A stretch of 9,133 nucleotides of DNA from Candidatus Woesearchaeota archaeon. GTDB lineage: Archaea; Nanobdellota; Nanobdellia; Woesearchaeales; GW2011-AR15. The stretch spans positions 1 through 9,133 of the forward strand of contig JAMPXQ010000050.1 of the NCBI GenBank assembly GCA_023701075.1. Direction: 5' to 3'. The position numbers were made by a program, and so were the translations under genes. Below the pieces are notes generated by a model that saw only the letters and a program-made list of their open reading frames with translations, made no database searches and was not told the origin of the DNA. Every line of letters starts with the position of its first letter. The first letter of the stretch is position 1. Below, in pieces: positions 1 through 7,107 of the stretch.

Positions 1-1
1 C

Positions 2-292
2 AATGACAAGGGTGTCTCAAGATCAAGAGCAAAGAAAGCACATGCGCAGAAGCTCAAAGGAAGAAGGAAAGGCGCAGGTTCAAGAAAAGGGAAGCAGGGA
101 GCAAGAGAAGAATCAAAACGAGCCTGGATAAACAAGGTCAGACTCCAAAGAACATTCTTCAAAGAGCTCAAAGAGCAAAAGAAAGTCACTCCAGAGGTCT
201 ATAAAGACCTATACAGAAAATCAAAAGGAGGCTTCTTCAGAAGCATCAGGCACGTAAAACTATATATCACAGAACACAAGTTGATGAAGTAA
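2..292 (+). CDS. rpl19e: Large ribosomal subunit protein eL19 (L19e), C-terminal part, 5' truncated by window edge
   Basis: An open frame runs from the window start to a TAA stop and gives 96 residues of a very basic protein. It carries the eL19 signature KGRRKGAGSRKGKQGAR, followed by a conserved W-I-N-K-V-R-x-Q-R helix and a Lys/Arg-rich tail ending HKLMK. Archaeal eL19 is about 150 residues, so roughly the last two thirds is present and the start lies upstream of the window. eL19 binds 23S rRNA in the large subunit; it occurs in archaea and eukaryotes but not bacteria, which is direct evidence for an archaeal genome. uL18 starts one base after this stop, the usual archaeal spc-operon order (eL32-eL19-uL18-uS5). 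No frameshift or internal stop was seen. The family call is firm; only the 5' boundary is unknown. Confidence 0.95.
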   Translation, partial: NDKGVSRSRAKKAHAQKLKGRRKGAGSRKGKQGAREESKRAWINKVRLQRTFFKELKEQKKVTPEVYKDLYRKSKGGFFRSIRHVKLYITEHKLMK

Positions 293-293
293 A

Positions 294-776
294 ATGGCAC
301 ATAAAAAAATATTCACGGCATTACTAAGAAGGAAAAGGCTCGGAAAAACTGACTATAAGAAGAGGCTAGCACTCCTGAAGTCACAGAGCTTGAGGTTAGT
401 AGTCAGAAGATCAAATAAACATATGCTTGTACAGCTTGTCGAATACGCAGACAGCGGAGACAAAGTCCTAAAAACCGTGAGCACAAGGCAACTTGCAGAA
501 TACGGCTGGGATAAAAATACGGGAAACATCTCCGCAGCTTATCTTGCCGGGTTACTCATCGGTGTCCAAGAAAAAGGAAAAGAGGCCATACTTGATATAG
601 GTCTTCAAAGCCCAATCACAGGGTCAAGAATATTCGCAGTCTTAAAAGGTGCAGTCGATGGCGGCCTTAAAATCAATTGCTCAGACAAGGTTTTCCCAAG
701 CGAAGAAAGAATCAAGGGAAAGCATATGAATGCTGAAGCTGTTTTTGAAAAAACAAAGAAAAAAATCATGGGATGA
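294..776 (+). CDS. rpl18: Large ribosomal subunit protein uL18 (archaeal L18/eukaryotic L5 type)
   Basis: This 160-residue basic protein has the uL18 landmarks: an N-terminal RRKRLGKTDYKKRLALL stretch, then L-R-L-V-V-R-R-S-N-K-H, the central GWDKNTGN-x-x-A-A-Y-L-A-G-L-L-I-G segment, ILDIGLQSP and GSRIFAVLKGAVDGG. It ends with the archaeal EERIKGKHM region. In the family, uL18 binds 5S rRNA and anchors it to the central protuberance of the large subunit. Many archaeal homologues are about 185-200 residues, so this one is short, but all recognisable blocks are present. The ATG at 294 follows the eL19 stop by one base and gives the expected short N-terminus. No strong Shine-Dalgarno site is seen, so translation probably depends on coupling to eL19. 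The stop overlaps the uS5 start as ATGA. Confidence 0.96.
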   Translation: MAHKKIFTALLRRKRLGKTDYKKRLALLKSQSLRLVVRRSNKHMLVQLVEYADSGDKVLKTVSTRQLAEYGWDKNTGNISAAYLAGLLIGVQEKGKEAILDIGLQSPITGSRIFAVLKGAVDGGLKINCSDKVFPSEERIKGKHMNAEAVFEKTKKKIMG

Positions 777-1558
777 AGATGAAGAAAGCTGAAATCACTG
801 CAAATGTCGTTGAAGAATTACAAGAGGAAGCTCCAGTCCTGCCTAAAACAGGAGACTGGAAACCAAAGACTGACCTAGGTAAAAAAGTGTTCAGCGGAGA
901 AGTCACGGACATCAATGAAGTCCTAGATAAAGGACAGGTCATACTTGAGCAGGAAATAGTGGATATATTGGTTCCAAACCTTGAGAATGATCTCTTGCTC
1001 GTAGGACAGGCAAAAGGAAAGTTCGGCGGCGGAAAGCAAAGAGTTTTCAGACAGACACAGAAGAAGACTAAAGAAGGCAACAAACCTAAATTCGCGGCTC
1101 TTGCTGTCGTCGGCAACAGAAACGGAATAATCGGAATCGGATATGGAAAATCAAAAGAGACTGTCCCTGCAAGGGAAAAGGCAGTAAGGAATGCCAAAGT
1201 CAGCATATTTAAGATCAGAAGAGGAAGCGGAAGTTGGGAGAGTAGAACGTTAAAACCACATTCAATCCCATTTGCAGTCGAAGGAAAATGCGGAAGCGTC
1301 ATTGTCAAACTGATACCGGCACCAATCGGAACCGGACTCAAAGCAGACCATGAAATCGCAAAGATACTTGCTTTTGCAGGCATCAAGGATTGCTGGACAC
1401 AGACTTTTGGACAGACAAGACAAAAATTGAATTTACTAAAAGCTACAGAAAGAGCATTAAGAAAACTCATGACAACTAAACTGCAGCAGATACATTATGA
1501 AAGGCTGAGCGTAGAAGAAAAAGCTTTTGTTACTGTACCTAAAGAGGAATCAGAATGA
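773..1558 (+). CDS. rps5: Small ribosomal subunit protein uS5
   Basis: This 261-residue protein has an archaeal-type N-terminal extension (W-K-P-K-T-x-L-G-K-x-V-x-x-G-E-V-T-D-I, then EQEIVDILVPNLENDLLL). The double-stranded-RNA-binding S5 domain follows, with GNRNGIIGIGYGK at about residues 114-126 and PAREKAVRNAK after it. The C-terminal S5 domain carries P-A-P-I-G-T-G-L and a GIKDCWTQTFGQT segment. uS5 sits near the mRNA entry site of the small subunit and contributes to decoding accuracy. ATG 773 overlaps the uL18 stop by four bases. A second in-frame ATG at 779 would remove only two residues and cannot be excluded, since neither start has a well-placed Shine-Dalgarno site. The acidic C-terminal tail (VPKEESE) ends in an ATGA overlap with uL30. 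A long antisense frame opposite this gene looks like a coding shadow. Confidence 0.96.
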   Translation: MKMKKAEITANVVEELQEEAPVLPKTGDWKPKTDLGKKVFSGEVTDINEVLDKGQVILEQEIVDILVPNLENDLLLVGQAKGKFGGGKQRVFRQTQKKTKEGNKPKFAALAVVGNRNGIIGIGYGKSKETVPAREKAVRNAKVSIFKIRRGSGSWESRTLKPHSIPFAVEGKCGSVIVKLIPAPIGTGLKADHEIAKILAFAGIKDCWTQTFGQTRQKLNLLKATERALRKLMTTKLQQIHYERLSVEEKAFVTVPKEESE

Positions 1559-1953
1559 CACAGGAAAAATATATCGCAATCGTAAGGGTCAGGGGCATGA
1601 TTGGACTGAACCCAGACATCAAACTGACACTTGAGATGTTGAATCTGCATAATAAGAATTGGTGTGTCTTTGTAAAAGACAATGAAGCTAACAGGGGAAT
1701 GGTCAAGAAGGCCAAGGACTATATCACATATGGAGAAGTGACTGAAGAAGTCATGAAAGAAGTGATTGAGAAGAGAGCAGAACCAAGCGAAGTGGGTTTC
1801 ACATTTAACAAAAAAACATACAAAAAGTTTATAAGACTTTCACCACCAAAGAAAGGATACGGCAGGAAAGGAATAAAGATATCTTTCATGAGAGGCGGAG
1901 CTTTGGGGAACAGAGGAGAGAAAATAAACGATTTGTTAACGAGAATGATGTAA
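1555..1953 (+). CDS. rpl30: Large ribosomal subunit protein uL30 (archaeal, shortened)
   Basis: The protein has 132 residues. The ferredoxin-like uL30 core is clear: Y-I-A-I-V-R-V-R-G-M-I-G near the N-terminus, then TLEMLNLHNKNWCVFV, and M-V-K-K-A-K-D-Y-I-T-Y-G-E-V. The conserved archaeal/eukaryotic C-terminus follows (R-L-S-P-P-K-K-G-Y, then GGALGNRGEKIN). Archaeal uL30 is usually about 150-160 residues. The segment between IEKR and the RLSPP block, normally a helical archaeal insert of some 40 residues, is here only about 20 (AEPSEVGFTFNKKTYKK), so the core is intact but the insert is trimmed. It overlaps uS5 by four bases, and an AGAGGA element at 1543-1548 is a reasonable Shine-Dalgarno site. 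uL15 begins one base after the stop. Confidence 0.95.
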   Translation: MTQEKYIAIVRVRGMIGLNPDIKLTLEMLNLHNKNWCVFVKDNEANRGMVKKAKDYITYGEVTEEVMKEVIEKRAEPSEVGFTFNKKTYKKFIRLSPPKKGYGRKGIKISFMRGGALGNRGEKINDLLTRMM

Positions 1954-1954
1954 G

Positions 1955-2401
1955 ATGTCAAGATCAAAAAGGTCAAGGATGAGAGCTGCAGAACCTACGA
2001 GGGGTTTTGGAAGCAAGAAGAAGAACAGAGGTAAAGGCAACAGGGGAGGAAAGGGGCGAGCTGGACAGGGAAAGAGAAACTCCCAGCAGCTCATGAAGCT
2101 CACAAAAGGAGAGAAACCTAACCTAGGCAAGTTCGGATTCAAATCTTTAAACAAAGATGCAGTGACAATCAATCTAGAGACGCTTGAGTTTGCACTTCCA
2201 TCACTACTTGCGAAAAATTTAATAAAGAAGAACAAAGATACATATGAAGTTGACTTAAAAGAACTTGGCTACAGCAAATTGCTTTCCAAGGGATCTGTCA
2301 GATCAAAAATGAATATCACTGTAGATGCAGCAACTGAAAGAGCCGTAGCAAGAATCGAGGAGGCAGGCGGCAAAATCAATCTTCCAAAGAGTGAAGAATA
2401 A
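1955..2401 (+). CDS. rpl15: Large ribosomal subunit protein uL15
   Basis: This 148-residue, strongly basic protein has the uL15 N-terminal signature: S-K-R-S-R-M-R, then G-F-G-S-K-K-K-N-R-G-K-G-N-R-G-G-K-G-R-A-G-Q-G at about residues 17-38. The KFGFK motif and a C-terminal globular domain follow (ELGYSKLLSKGSV, then TERAVARIEEAGGKI). In the ribosome the Gly/Arg-rich N-terminal arm threads into 23S rRNA. It starts one base after uL30, and its TAA stop shares one base with the secY ATG (TAATG), so secY translation is probably coupled to it. The uL30-uL15-secY order is the conserved end of the spc operon in both archaea and bacteria. Length and motifs are normal for archaea, and nothing looks truncated. 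Confidence 0.96.
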   Translation: MSRSKRSRMRAAEPTRGFGSKKKNRGKGNRGGKGRAGQGKRNSQQLMKLTKGEKPNLGKFGFKSLNKDAVTINLETLEFALPSLLAKNLIKKNKDTYEVDLKELGYSKLLSKGSVRSKMNITVDAATERAVARIEEAGGKINLPKSEE

Positions 2402-3831
2402 TGGGTGTCTTTGATAAAATACTATTGAATCTTCCTGAAGTAGAGGCACCTAAACAGAAAAAACTTCCTTTCAATGAACGACTCAAATGGACTCTTATCG
2501 TCCTTGCATTATTCTTTATCTTGGGGTTAATCCCACTTTGGCCACTAGGCGAAAACACACTTGCACAGTTTGAATACCTTGCAATTGTCCTAGGCGCTGA
2601 ATTCGGGTCATTGATATCCCTAGGTATCGGACCTATAGTCACTGGTTCAATCATACTGCAACTACTAAATGGAGCAGGAATATTGAAATTTGACCTTCAG
2701 ACGCACGAAGGCAAGATGAGATACCAGGGTGTCCAGAAGCTGACATCTCTGTTTTTTGTAATATTTGAATCAGCAATCTATGTCTTCATGGGCGGAATCA
2801 GCCCGCCTGCAACACTGGGAGCATCGCTTCTGGGCATGAAGCTGCTACTAGTCTTTGAACTGTTCCTTGGCGGAATGATAATCCTACTCATGGATGAGAT
2901 CGTGAGCAAATGGGGATTTGGTTCAGGCATATCGCTTTTCATCGCAGCAGGAATCAGCAAAGAGATTTTCATCAGATTATTGTCTTTCACAGACACAGCG
3001 GGAAATATGATTTGGGAATCCACATACCAAGGACCTATTGTAGGTATCCTTTGGGGAACTATATCTTCACTAACAACAGGAGACGGCCAAGGAGCGCTTC
3101 TTGGAATAATCACCATGCTTGCTACTCTAGTCGTCTTTGGAGTGGCTGTCTATGCACAGTCCATGAAAGTTGAGATACCCTTATCTTTTGGAAGAGTAAG
3201 AGGTCATGGAATAAGATGGCCACTACAGTTCATCTATACAAGCAACATGCCAGTCATACTAGTCGTATCACTTTTTGCAACACTGCAGCTTTGGGTGCGG
3301 TTGCTCCAGAACTGGACAGGCGGAAATGTCCTTCCTATCCTGGGCGGATACACACAAGGGAATGTCCCTGTAGGACTCATGGCAGTGCTTCAAGGCCCAG
3401 ATATAGTCAGGGCTGTAATCCAGAGCGGTGGACAATGGGCAGTAGTCGGGCCTACACTATTAAATGGGCTAATATATACAATCCTCATGATTGGCGGTTC
3501 AGTGCTGTTCTCAATATTCTGGGTCCAGACATCCGGTCAGGATGCAGGAAGCATGGCAGAACAGATAATGAAATCAGGATTACAGATACCTGGATTTAGA
3601 AAAGACAAAAGGGTGCTAGAGAGCATCCTGAACAGATATATCATGCCACTTACCATAATGGGGGCGCTAGTTGTAGGGTTCTTAGCAGCCATAGCTGATC
3701 TCCTCGGAGCGCTTTCAAGAGGGACAGGAATACTCTTGACAGTCATGATCATCTATAAGCTCTATGAAGACATCGCAAGGGAACATATGTATGACATGAA
3801 CCCGGCAATGAAGAAGTTCATGGGCAAATAA
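2401..3831 (+). CDS. secY: Preprotein translocase subunit SecY (Sec61 alpha)
   Basis: This 476-residue protein is the channel subunit of the SecYEG/Sec61 translocon, which moves proteins across or into the cell membrane. The first helix spans about residues 30-49. A plug-like segment at about 57-72 leads into the conserved helix GPIVTGSIILQLL (77-89). The last cytosolic loop carries SGLQIPGFRKDKR (IPGFR at 396-400), a ribosome-contacting region, and the final helices carry A-D-L-L-G-A-L then GTGILLTV (from 441). Hydrophobic segments are consistent with the usual ten helices. Length fits archaeal SecY. The ATG shares a base with the uL15 stop, and GAGTGA at 2389-2394 is a plausible ribosome binding site. 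Tandem TAA stops and T-rich DNA follow. The adenylate kinase gene that commonly follows secY in archaea is not here. Confidence 0.97.
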   Translation: MGVFDKILLNLPEVEAPKQKKLPFNERLKWTLIVLALFFILGLIPLWPLGENTLAQFEYLAIVLGAEFGSLISLGIGPIVTGSIILQLLNGAGILKFDLQTHEGKMRYQGVQKLTSLFFVIFESAIYVFMGGISPPATLGASLLGMKLLLVFELFLGGMIILLMDEIVSKWGFGSGISLFIAAGISKEIFIRLLSFTDTAGNMIWESTYQGPIVGILWGTISSLTTGDGQGALLGIITMLATLVVFGVAVYAQSMKVEIPLSFGRVRGHGIRWPLQFIYTSNMPVILVVSLFATLQLWVRLLQNWTGGNVLPILGGYTQGNVPVGLMAVLQGPDIVRAVIQSGGQWAVVGPTLLNGLIYTILMIGGSVLFSIFWVQTSGQDAGSMAEQIMKSGLQIPGFRKDKRVLESILNRYIMPLTIMGALVVGFLAAIADLLGALSRGTGILLTVMIIYKLYEDIAREHMYDMNPAMKKFMGK

Positions 3832-3837
3832 TAATCT

Positions 3838-3875
3838 AATTTTTTTCAGTGTTTTATCAAGTGGTTTTTGTTCTT
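3838..3875 (+). terminator. Probable T-tract terminator of the ribosomal-secY operon
   Basis: Just after the secY stop codons lies a run of seven T at 3840-3846, then further T-rich stretches (GTTTTATC, TTTTT at 3865-3869, TTCTTT). No convincing hairpin was found. Archaeal RNA polymerase terminates at oligo-T tracts without needing a stem, so this is the likely end of the operon transcript. The assignment is inferred from position and composition. Confidence 0.55.
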
Positions 3876-3978
3876 TAAATTATAATCTTTCTAAAATTTG
3901 AATTGCGTTTTGATGATAACAGGTTCAATGTCCTTCAATCAAATTAACAGATTATATGATTTAACATCTTTCTTAATT

Positions 3979-4003
3979 TTTATAAATTAATAAGTTTTAT
4001 AAA
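3979..4003 (+). promoter_or_regulatory. Archaeal TATA-box promoter region for the aglB unit
   Basis: Two copies of the octamer TTTATAAA lie at 3979-3986 and 3996-4003, resembling the archaeal TATA box. The second is preceded by the purine-rich AATAAG, a fair BRE-like context. Archaeal transcripts normally start about 25 bases past the box centre, predicting starts near 4008 or 4026 and a leader of roughly 17-35 bases. The second box would place the start at or next to the Shine-Dalgarno site. Which box is used cannot be decided from sequence. Confidence 0.6.
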
Positions 4004-4025
4004 GCATGTCCTTTTTGCCTATATC

Positions 4026-4034
4026 AGGGGGTAA
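4026..4034 (+). promoter_or_regulatory. Shine-Dalgarno site of aglB
   Basis: AGGGGGTAA differs from AGGAGGTGA, the complement of the archaeal 16S rRNA 3' end, at two of nine positions. It ends eight bases before the ATG at 4043. It supports that start codon and shows that the aglB mRNA is not leaderless. Confidence 0.65.
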
Positions 4035-4042
4035 TTTATAAA

Positions 4043-6790
4043 ATGGCAGATGATGAACTCACATTAGATTTTACATCAATAAAGAAATTCTTCTTCAAAT
4101 ACGGATGGATAATCCTGATATTGATACCGCTACTACTTTCGGTCTACATAAGGACGATCCCCCTAAAGATGGATATTGCCTATGCGTGGTCCAATGAAGG
4201 CATAAAGAATAATGTGAGAGCAAGCATCATCCAGCAGGTTAAGCAGCAATATCCTAATCTCCCCGAGCAGAACCTGAATGTCCTTGTCGACCAGGAATAC
4301 AATAAATTCGTCACCCAGAACAAAGCCCAGATAGAGCAGGCATTAACAGGGCAAGCCGAAGCTCTCAAGGAAGACTTCAGAAGCGACAACGGCGAAGTGT
4401 ACCTGGGAGATATTGATTCATATTATTGGGTCAGATATGCTGAGAATATCGATGCAACAGGGAGGATAGGTGATGAATATCGTGATGATGTGCCTTATGA
4501 TGACCATATGAATGCACCTAATGGATATATCATCAATCCAAACATATACCCTTATATCGAGGCTTATCTCTCTAAGATCCTTAGGATATTCAATCCTAAG
4601 ATGTCTATGATGATGGTAGCATATTATACCCCACTCTTCTTATCATTCCTAGCAATCCTGTTTGCGTTTTTTGCAGCCAAGAAACTAGCAGGAAATTTTG
4701 CAGGCTTCATCGCTTCGTTACTCATTGCAGTCAATCCAACTATCCTCAGCAGATCACTTGGCTCAGACAACGATATCGTCAATGCGGTGTTCCCGCTCCT
4801 TATCATGCTTCTGGTTTTCTATGCATTCGATTCCAAAGACCTCAAGAAGACAGCTGTATATACTGCGTTACTAGGCCTCATCATAGGACTATACTCATTT
4901 GCATGGAGCGGATGGTGGTTCATGTTCCTCTTCATAATCGTATCTTGGGGAGTCTACCTAGGCTATCATCTAGGATATGAATTCATGATCGGAAAGATAG
5001 ACAAGATAGCGAAAGATGATAAGATCAGGAATCTTGCAGTGTTTGCCTTGGTATTCCTTGTATTCACTTACATCGGACTATCGTTCTTCGGTGAAGGGCA
5101 TGAAATCATCAAATCTTTCACAAATCCTTTCAAGATCGTGAACATAAAACAGGCAGCCAAAGGCACAAGCATATGGCCAAATGTGTACACCACTGTCGCA
5201 GAACTCAATTCTGCCACAAAAGGCCAGATAATCGCAAGCCTTGGCGGAAAACTATTCTTGCTACTGGCACTCATAGGGTCCATAGTACCATTAGTATCTC
5301 TAGACAAGAAACATTTCAAGACTAGCCTGATATATCTTGGCCTTAGCACAGCATATTTCCTTGCTCTAATAGAGGCTGTTGCATTCAACACCCTCATTGA
5401 TTATGCACTGCTAGGACTTCCGCTTGCAGCAGGGCTGATACTTTCCATGTATTATAACTATAGGATAGACCCTGTCCATTCAATACTCATGAGCATATGG
5501 TTCATCGCTACAATCTATGCATCAACAAAAGGAATCAGGTTCGTCTTACTTATCGTACCTGCATTCGTCATCAGCTTTTCAGTGTTCCTAGCGTTCTTTG
5601 TAGAGACACTGTCCAAGTTCTTCAGCAAGAGCATAGATATAGATATCACAATACCAAAAGCCATCTTCATAATTATAGCTCTCATGCTGCTATGGAAGCC
5701 GATCGAACAGGGAAGGGCAACAGCATACTCTTATGTACCCAGCGTCAATGACCAATGGGTAGAAACACTTCAGGAAATCAAAGTGAAATCAGCAAGCGAT
5801 GCTATCATAAATTCATGGTGGGATTTTGGGCACTGGTTCAAGTACTGGGCTGACAGAAAGGTCACTTTTGACGGTGCATCGCAGAACAGCCAGAATGCGC
5901 ATTGGATAGGAAAAGTGCTTCTCACTGACAATGAAGAGCAGGCAATTGCAATACTTCGGATGCTTGACTGCGGAAACACAAATGCTGAAAAAGAGATGAG
6001 GATAGCATTTGGCGGAGACACTTTCAAATCAGTAAACATGCTATACAGGCTGTTTGAACTTGATGAAGAAAAAGCAAGAGAAGAACTGCTGAAAATAACA
6101 AATCCAGAGCAGACAGAGAAGATAATCAAGAACATGTACTGCGAACCTCCTGAAAACTATTTCATAACAAGCGAGGATATGGTAGGGAAAGCAGGGGTTT
6201 GGGCACACTTCGGCATATGGAACTTTGAACGTGCGAAGATATACAACTATTTCAAGACCAAGGAGATGAATGAATTCATAAGCAGCGTCTCATCAGATCT
6301 TGGATACTCTACAGACCAGGCAAAGAAGTGGTATTTTGAGCTAAATTCGCTGAGCAATGATGCAGAGATAAACAACTGGATAGCTCCATGGCCCAGCTAC
6401 GCCGGAGCAGTCAACTGCAGGAAACTAGATGAGAAGACAAGGGAATGTGCTCTTCCGGTAGGGAATAACCAAGTGATTCCGCTCACAATAAACCTGACAA
6501 GCATGGATGCATATGTGAAAGTGAACGGACAGACAGCATATCCGAACAACCTAGGGTATTTTGAAGGTGAAGAATTCAAGCTCAAAGAATACAGCGAGAA
6601 CAAGATAGGATATGGAATAGTATACTCCGGCGACAGCATCATATACATGTCAGAGCAGCTCACAGGGAGCATGTTCACCAGGATGTTCTATCTAGAAGGC
6701 AAGGGACTCAAGCATTTCAAGAAGTTCTATGACACGACAGATGTCACTGGTGCCAGAATAATAACCTGGAATGTAACATGGCCAAACTAG
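4043..6790 (+). CDS. aglB: Oligosaccharyltransferase AglB (STT3 family, GT66)
   Basis: This 915-residue membrane enzyme should transfer a dolichol-linked glycan to Asn in Asn-X-Ser/Thr sites of exported proteins on the outer face of the membrane. A first helix lies at about 18-36. A large external loop follows, with the first Asp motif GDIDSYYW (D123, D125). Next are the SLGSDND segment (239-244) matching the second acidic motif region, a TVAE form of the TIXE/SVSE loop motif (384-387), and many helices up to about residue 555. The sequon-binding WWDYG motif appears as WWDFG at 592-596 and begins a C-terminal soluble domain of about 320 residues. DMVGK at 712-716 may be the archaeal DK-type motif, but that is less sure. 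About 80 helical, Gln/Asn-rich residues separate helix 1 from the first Asp motif, more than in classical AglB. Its end overlaps the next gene by 13 bases. Confidence 0.95.
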   Translation: MADDELTLDFTSIKKFFFKYGWIILILIPLLLSVYIRTIPLKMDIAYAWSNEGIKNNVRASIIQQVKQQYPNLPEQNLNVLVDQEYNKFVTQNKAQIEQALTGQAEALKEDFRSDNGEVYLGDIDSYYWVRYAENIDATGRIGDEYRDDVPYDDHMNAPNGYIINPNIYPYIEAYLSKILRIFNPKMSMMMVAYYTPLFLSFLAILFAFFAAKKLAGNFAGFIASLLIAVNPTILSRSLGSDNDIVNAVFPLLIMLLVFYAFDSKDLKKTAVYTALLGLIIGLYSFAWSGWWFMFLFIIVSWGVYLGYHLGYEFMIGKIDKIAKDDKIRNLAVFALVFLVFTYIGLSFFGEGHEIIKSFTNPFKIVNIKQAAKGTSIWPNVYTTVAELNSATKGQIIASLGGKLFLLLALIGSIVPLVSLDKKHFKTSLIYLGLSTAYFLALIEAVAFNTLIDYALLGLPLAAGLILSMYYNYRIDPVHSILMSIWFIATIYASTKGIRFVLLIVPAFVISFSVFLAFFVETLSKFFSKSIDIDITIPKAIFIIIALMLLWKPIEQGRATAYSYVPSVNDQWVETLQEIKVKSASDAIINSWWDFGHWFKYWADRKVTFDGASQNSQNAHWIGKVLLTDNEEQAIAILRMLDCGNTNAEKEMRIAFGGDTFKSVNMLYRLFELDEEKAREELLKITNPEQTEKIIKNMYCEPPENYFITSEDMVGKAGVWAHFGIWNFERAKIYNYFKTKEMNEFISSVSSDLGYSTDQAKKWYFELNSLSNDAEINNWIAPWPSYAGAVNCRKLDEKTRECALPVGNNQVIPLTINLTSMDAYVKVNGQTAYPNNLGYFEGEEFKLKEYSENKIGYGIVYSGDSIIYMSEQLTGSMFTRMFYLEGKGLKHFKKFYDTTDVTGARIITWNVTWPN

Positions 6791-7107
6791 GATTCATACT
6801 GATGTTCATCTGTACGTTCTTCACTGCTTTTGGGCAGTTCTTCCTGAAGCGAGGGATGGACAATTTCAGCTTGCTCAATATCCACATATACATCGGAATA
6901 TTGCTCTATGGACTAGGTGCAGCAGTCATGATCCTTGCACTTAGGCATGGGGAACTAAGCTCTCTCTATCCGATAATCTCACTCACATTCATCTGGGTGA
7001 TATTCCTATCAGCAATATTCCTAGGCGAGAAGGTCACGGCACCAAAGATAATAGGTACAGGGACAATCCTTTTTGGGGTTGTGCTCATATCGAGGGAGAC
7101 AAGATGA
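6778..7107 (+). CDS. Small four-helix EamA/SMR-like membrane protein, first of a pair (possible lipid-linked sugar flippase subunit)
   Basis: The protein has 109 residues and four predicted helices (about 4-23, 35-55, 61-82, 91-105). It has half-size EamA/SMR features: GQFFLKRG at the end of helix 1, the turn ALRHGELSSLYP (54-65), and GEKVTAPKIIG leading into a Gly-rich last helix. Helix 1 has no Glu or Asp, so the membrane carboxylate that EmrE-type drug/proton exporters need (Glu14) is missing. ArnE and ArnF, which flip undecaprenyl-linked aminoarabinose, are similarly small proteins of this fold. Lysine/arginine counts are equal (four and four) on the two sides, so orientation is ambiguous. 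The ATG at 6778 lies inside the end of aglB (13-base overlap); the next ATG would delete part of helix 1. There is no strong ribosome site, so translation is probably coupled to aglB. The flippase role is inferred from family and context. Confidence 0.85.
   Translation: MAKLGFILMFICTFFTAFGQFFLKRGMDNFSLLNIHIYIGILLYGLGAAVMILALRHGELSSLYPIISLTFIWVIFLSAIFLGEKVTAPKIIGTGTILFGVVLISRETR

Noticed and set aside
766..1470. Long minus-strand open frame (234 codons) opposite uS5
   Set aside because: It lies fully antisense to a conserved uS5 gene, its translation has no recognisable domain, and such frames commonly arise opposite AGA/AAG-rich ribosomal genes.
2910..3599. Plus-strand alternative-frame open stretches within secY (87 and 127 codons)
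   Set aside because: They lie inside the conserved secY frame, are rich in His, Arg and Cys, and resemble no protein; they are frame shadows.
3911..3962. Possible C/D box guide RNA in the secY-aglB gap (TGATGA at 3911-3916, TATGATT near 3956)
   Set aside because: The first box lacks the leading purine, and no CTGA D or D' box is found at proper spacing.
3979..4003. Inverted repeat TATAAA/TTTATA as a hairpin terminator or operator
   Set aside because: The arms are only six A/T pairs and follow from two self-complementary TATA-like octamers; promoter elements explain them better.
6778..7107. EmrE-type multidrug exporter
   Set aside because: The essential membrane Glu of helix 1 is absent in both proteins.
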